From: Rhizobium sp. LCM 4573
Lineage (GTDB): Bacteria > Pseudomonadota > Alphaproteobacteria > Rhizobiales > Rhizobiaceae
Assembly: GCF_001854865.1 (NCBI RefSeq)
Contig: NZ_MDDW01000029.1
Location: 7,560 to 14,964, forward strand
Reading direction: 5' to 3'
DNA: 7,405 nt
The notes beneath the pieces were generated by a model, which saw nothing but the letters and a program-made list of their open reading frames with translations, searched no databases and had not been told where the DNA came from. Positions 5,454 through 7,405 of the stretch are shown here, in pieces (position 1 is the stretch's first letter; each line of letters opens with the position of its first letter). The translations under genes were made by a program, and so were the position numbers.

Positions 5454-6815
5454 ATGAAGCTATCGCTTTTGATGGGCGCCGCTCTTGCAGCACTTGTCGC
5501 GGGCTCGGCAGGCGCGCAGGAACTGAAATTCCCGCCGGGCGAGGATTCCCGCTTCAACTGGAAGAGCTATGAGGATTTCAAGGCGGCGCACGCGGACCTC
5601 AAGGGCCAAAGCCTGACGCTATTCGGTCCCTGGCGCGGCGAGGATGAAACCCTCTTCAACAGCGTACTCGCCTATTTCAATGCCGCGACGGGCGTGGACG
5701 GTCGTTACTCCTCCTCCGAGAATTACGAACAGCAGATCGTCATCGATACGCAGGCGGGCTCCCCGCCGAACATCGCCATCCTGCCGCAACCGGGCCTGCT
5801 TGCAGATCTGGCTGCCAAGGGCTTCCTGACGCCGCTCGGGGAAGAAACCGCCACCTGGGTGAAGGAGAATTACGGAGCCGGCGAGAGCTGGATCGGATAT
5901 GGCACCTACAAGGGCAAGGAAGGCGCGGATGCTTTTTACGCCTTCCCCTTCAAGGCCGATGTGAAGTCGCTCGTCTGGTACGTTCCGGAAAACTTCGAGG
6001 AAGCCGGTTACGAAGTGCCGAAGACGATGGAAGACCTCATCAAGCTCAGCGACCAGATCGTCGAGGATGGCGGTGTTCCGTGGTGCATCGGCCTCGGTTC
6101 CGGTGGCGCCACCGGCTGGCCCGCGACCGACTGGGTGGAGGATATGATGCTGCGCACGCAGACGCCGGAAACCTATGACAAGTGGGTGAAAAACGAAATT
6201 CCGTTCAATGATCCGGCCGTCGTCGGCGCAATCGAGGAGTTCGGCAAGTTCGCCAAGAACGAGAAATATGTCAGCGGCGGCGTTGCGGCCGTCGCCTCCA
6301 CCGATTTCCGCGACAGCCCGAAGGGCCTCTTCGACATTCCGCCGAAATGCTACCTGCACCATCAGGCATCGTTCATCTCGTCCTTCTTCCCGCCGGACAA
6401 GAAATTGGGAGAGGATGCGGATTTCTTCTACATGCCGACCTATGCCTCCAAGCCGGACCTCGGAACCCCGGTTCTCGGTGCGGGCACGCTGGTATCCATC
6501 ACCAAGGATTCTCCTGCCGCCAAGGCCTTTATCGAATTCCTCAAGACGCCGATCGCGCATGAGGTCTGGATGGCGCAGGCCGCGTTCCTGACGCCCTACA
6601 AGGGCGCAAATCCCGCAGCCTATGCCAACGAGCCGCTGAAGAAGCAGGGTGAGATTCTGATGTCGGCCACGACCTTCCGCTTCGATGCATCCGACCTGAT
6701 GCCGGGCAAGATCGGCGCGGGTGCCTTCTGGACCGGCATGATCGATTATGTCGGCGGCAAGGATGCGCAGACCGTCTCAACCGATATCCAGAACGCCTGG
6801 GAAGGCCTGAAATAG
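5454..6815 (+). CDS. aglE: Periplasmic alpha-glucoside-binding protein of an ABC transporter
   Basis: Encodes 453 residues. A Sec signal peptide has a short basic start, a hydrophobic core (LLMGAALAALVAG) and cleavage at AGA-QE, predicted after residue 21. The mature protein follows the family 1 solute-binding layout: LTLFGPWRGEDETLFNSVLAYF (54-75), YEQQIVIDTQAGSPPNIAILPQPGLLADLAAKG (91-123), a hinge near AFPFKADVKSLVWYVP (163-178), the ligand-cleft segment GSGGATGWPATDWVED (215-230), and ASTDFRDSPKGLFDIPPKC near 281-299. Many exposed Trp and Tyr suit stacking against sugar rings. Cys 211 (PWCIG) and Cys 299 (PPKCY) could form a disulfide. The layout and wording closely recall AglE of Sinorhizobium and Agrobacterium, which binds sucrose, maltose and trehalose-type alpha-glucosides. 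The next gene is the cognate permease, which supports the assignment. The exact sugar is inferred from the family. Confidence 0.88.
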   Translation: MKLSLLMGAALAALVAGSAGAQELKFPPGEDSRFNWKSYEDFKAAHADLKGQSLTLFGPWRGEDETLFNSVLAYFNAATGVDGRYSSSENYEQQIVIDTQAGSPPNIAILPQPGLLADLAAKGFLTPLGEETATWVKENYGAGESWIGYGTYKGKEGADAFYAFPFKADVKSLVWYVPENFEEAGYEVPKTMEDLIKLSDQIVEDGGVPWCIGLGSGGATGWPATDWVEDMMLRTQTPETYDKWVKNEIPFNDPAVVGAIEEFGKFAKNEKYVSGGVAAVASTDFRDSPKGLFDIPPKCYLHHQASFISSFFPPDKKLGEDADFFYMPTYASKPDLGTPVLGAGTLVSITKDSPAAKAFIEFLKTPIAHEVWMAQAAFLTPYKGANPAAYANEPLKKQGEILMSATTFRFDASDLMPGKIGAGAFWTGMIDYVGGKDAQTVSTDIQNAWEGLK

Positions 6816-6840
6816 GCCGGACGGGGCGTCTGATGAACCA

Positions 6841-6966
6841 GCCCCTCACTCCGCCTCCGCGTCGCTCCGCGACCCTCTCCCCGTAACGGGGCGAGGGGGG
6901 AGGGGACGGTGCGGCATATCCTTCTCCCCACTTGCGGTAGAAGGTGCCGGAAGGCGGATGAGGGGC
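6841..6966. mobile_element. RIME/REP-like palindromic intergenic element between aglE and aglF
   Basis: The outer 18 bases are near-perfect inverted repeats: GCCCCTCACTCCGCCTCC (6841-6858) against GGAAGGCGGATGAGGGGC (6949-6966), differing by one inserted base in each arm. Inside is a strong hairpin, CCCTC-T-CCCCG (6873-6883), loop TAA, CGGGG-C-GAGGG (6887-6897). A weaker one follows, CCTTCT (6920-6925) with AGAAGG (6939-6944), a decayed version of a CCTTCTCCCC palindrome. These modules are typical of the short mosaic repeats scattered between genes in Rhizobiaceae. It has no coding capacity, so any mobility would have to be supplied in trans. There is no clear target-site duplication. It lies inside the operon, 25 bp after the aglE stop. 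Confidence 0.8.
6873..6897 (+). repeat. Strong hairpin inside the aglE-aglF element
   Basis: Two 5-bp helices, CCCTC/GAGGG and CCCCG/CGGGG, are separated by a single T-C mismatch and closed by a TAA loop. It is very GC-rich and sits 58 bases after the aglE stop. No T run follows, so it should not act as a Rho-independent terminator. In the transcript it could block 3' exonucleases and protect aglE mRNA. Confidence 0.75.
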
Positions 6967-6999
6967 AATATGAAACAGGCCTAAGCGAGAGGGGCATTC

Positions 7000-7405
7000 A
7001 TGGCATCGCAGATCGTGTCAGCCTTCGGGGCGGTGATCGTCGGCGTTTTCGCCTGCGCCTTGTATTACTGGCTTTCGGACAAGCTACTGCAGGTTCTCTT
7101 CCCGGTCCGTGAAGGCGATGTCCGCGCCGCCTCGGTAAACCTCAACCGCCGTGCAGTCGTGCGGCCCTGGCTGTTTCTGGGACCGGCGCTCATCCTCCTT
7201 GCCGTCTATCTCGTCTATCCGGTGCTCGCGACTTTCGTGCTCTCCTTCTACGACCGCTCCGGCGTCAATTTCGTCGGGCTCGCCAATTACCGCTGGGCGA
7301 TTTCGGATGGGCAGTTCCGCCAGTCGATCTTCAACAACATCCTCTGGCTTGCCGTGGTGCCTGCCGCCTGCACCTTCTTCGGACTGGTGATCGCGGTTCT
7401 GACCG
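7000..7405 (+). CDS. aglF: Alpha-glucoside ABC transporter permease, N-terminal part (runs off window)
   Basis: ATG 7000 is preceded by GAGAGGGG (6987-6994), 5 bases upstream, and the frame is open to the window end (135 codons seen). Three hydrophobic segments are visible: about 5-34 (VSAFGAVIVGVFACALYYWLSDKLLQVLF), 55-83 (starting RPWLFLGPALILLAVYLVYP) and 109-134. The second resembles the start of MalF/UgpA-type sugar permeases, where RP(W/Y)LFLxPAL..L..YLVYP is common. It is followed by SFYDRSGVNFVGLANYRWAISD, the periplasmic loop typical of this family (FVGLxNY). The EAA loop that contacts the ATPase would lie downstream and is not seen. The extra first segment fits AglF-type proteins, which are longer than minimal six-segment permeases. 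Position after aglE gives the assignment. Confidence 0.88.
   Translation, partial: MASQIVSAFGAVIVGVFACALYYWLSDKLLQVLFPVREGDVRAASVNLNRRAVVRPWLFLGPALILLAVYLVYPVLATFVLSFYDRSGVNFVGLANYRWAISDGQFRQSIFNNILWLAVVPAACTFFGLVIAVLT

Noticed and set aside
4364..5557. Long open frame on the - strand opposite folD and the aglE leader
   Set aside because: folD is unambiguous on the + strand. The antisense translation is His/Arg/Ala-rich without domain signatures and runs across a promoter region.
5619..6560. Open frame on the - strand opposite aglE
   Set aside because: It mirrors the codon pattern of aglE and shows no family features.
6873..6897. Hairpin after aglE as a Rho-independent terminator
   Set aside because: The stem is followed by GGGAGGGG and no T run, and the permease gene of the same transporter continues downstream.
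6834..6977. TGAACCA / TGAAACA as a target-site duplication around the element
   Set aside because: The copies differ by one base and the right one starts 4 bp beyond the element end, so chance similarity is the simpler reading.
6746..7112. Short open frames on both strands across the aglE-aglF gap
   Set aside because: They are produced by the GC-rich palindromic element and overlap the starts or ends of aglE and aglF; no ribosome sites or protein features.

Overview
The window reads as a high-GC stretch of a Rhizobiales chromosome, most likely Rhizobiaceae (Rhizobium/Agrobacterium/Sinorhizobium type). This rests on gene content and protein character, not on a database match. Every gene I accept lies on the + strand. 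I see no tRNA, rRNA, CRISPR array, phage gene or transposase gene.

Region 1 (about 1-1756) is the tail of a flagellar gene cluster. It holds the last codons of an upstream gene, then a FlgJ-N/CheL-type rod-binding protein, a small helical FlgN-like protein and a membrane-anchored FliL-like protein. The last three are packed with 1-bp to short gaps or overlaps and are probably translationally coupled. The block ends at a short palindrome followed by Ts that may be a weak terminator.

Region 2 (about 1780-4278) is a two-gene envelope-polysaccharide module. The first gene encodes a diverged, short WecG/TagA/CpsF-like protein that seems to have lost the catalytic Asp. The second encodes a Wzz/GumC-type polysaccharide co-polymerase with two membrane segments, a long coiled coil and an unusual acidic cytoplasmic tail, but no tyrosine-kinase domain. 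No polymerase, flippase or full glycosyltransferase is present here.

Region 3 (4279-5308) is folD, a housekeeping gene of one-carbon metabolism. Its leader carries a hairpin and a short tandem repeat.

Region 4 (5309-7405) is the start of an alpha-glucoside ABC-transport operon of the aglEFGAK type. It has a promoter/leader region with repeated motifs, the periplasmic binding protein aglE, and the first 135 codons of the permease aglF, which runs off the window. A roughly 126-bp palindromic element lies between aglE and aglF. It has imperfect 18-bp terminal inverted repeats and two internal hairpins, resembles the RIME/REP-like mosaic elements of rhizobia, and may tune the binding-protein to permease ratio as the REP sequences between malE and malF do in E. 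coli.

I did not find a clearly new multi-gene system. The items most worth a second look are the element in the agl operon, the apparently catalytically dead TagA-like protein next to the co-polymerase, and the FliL-like protein at the end of the flagellar block.
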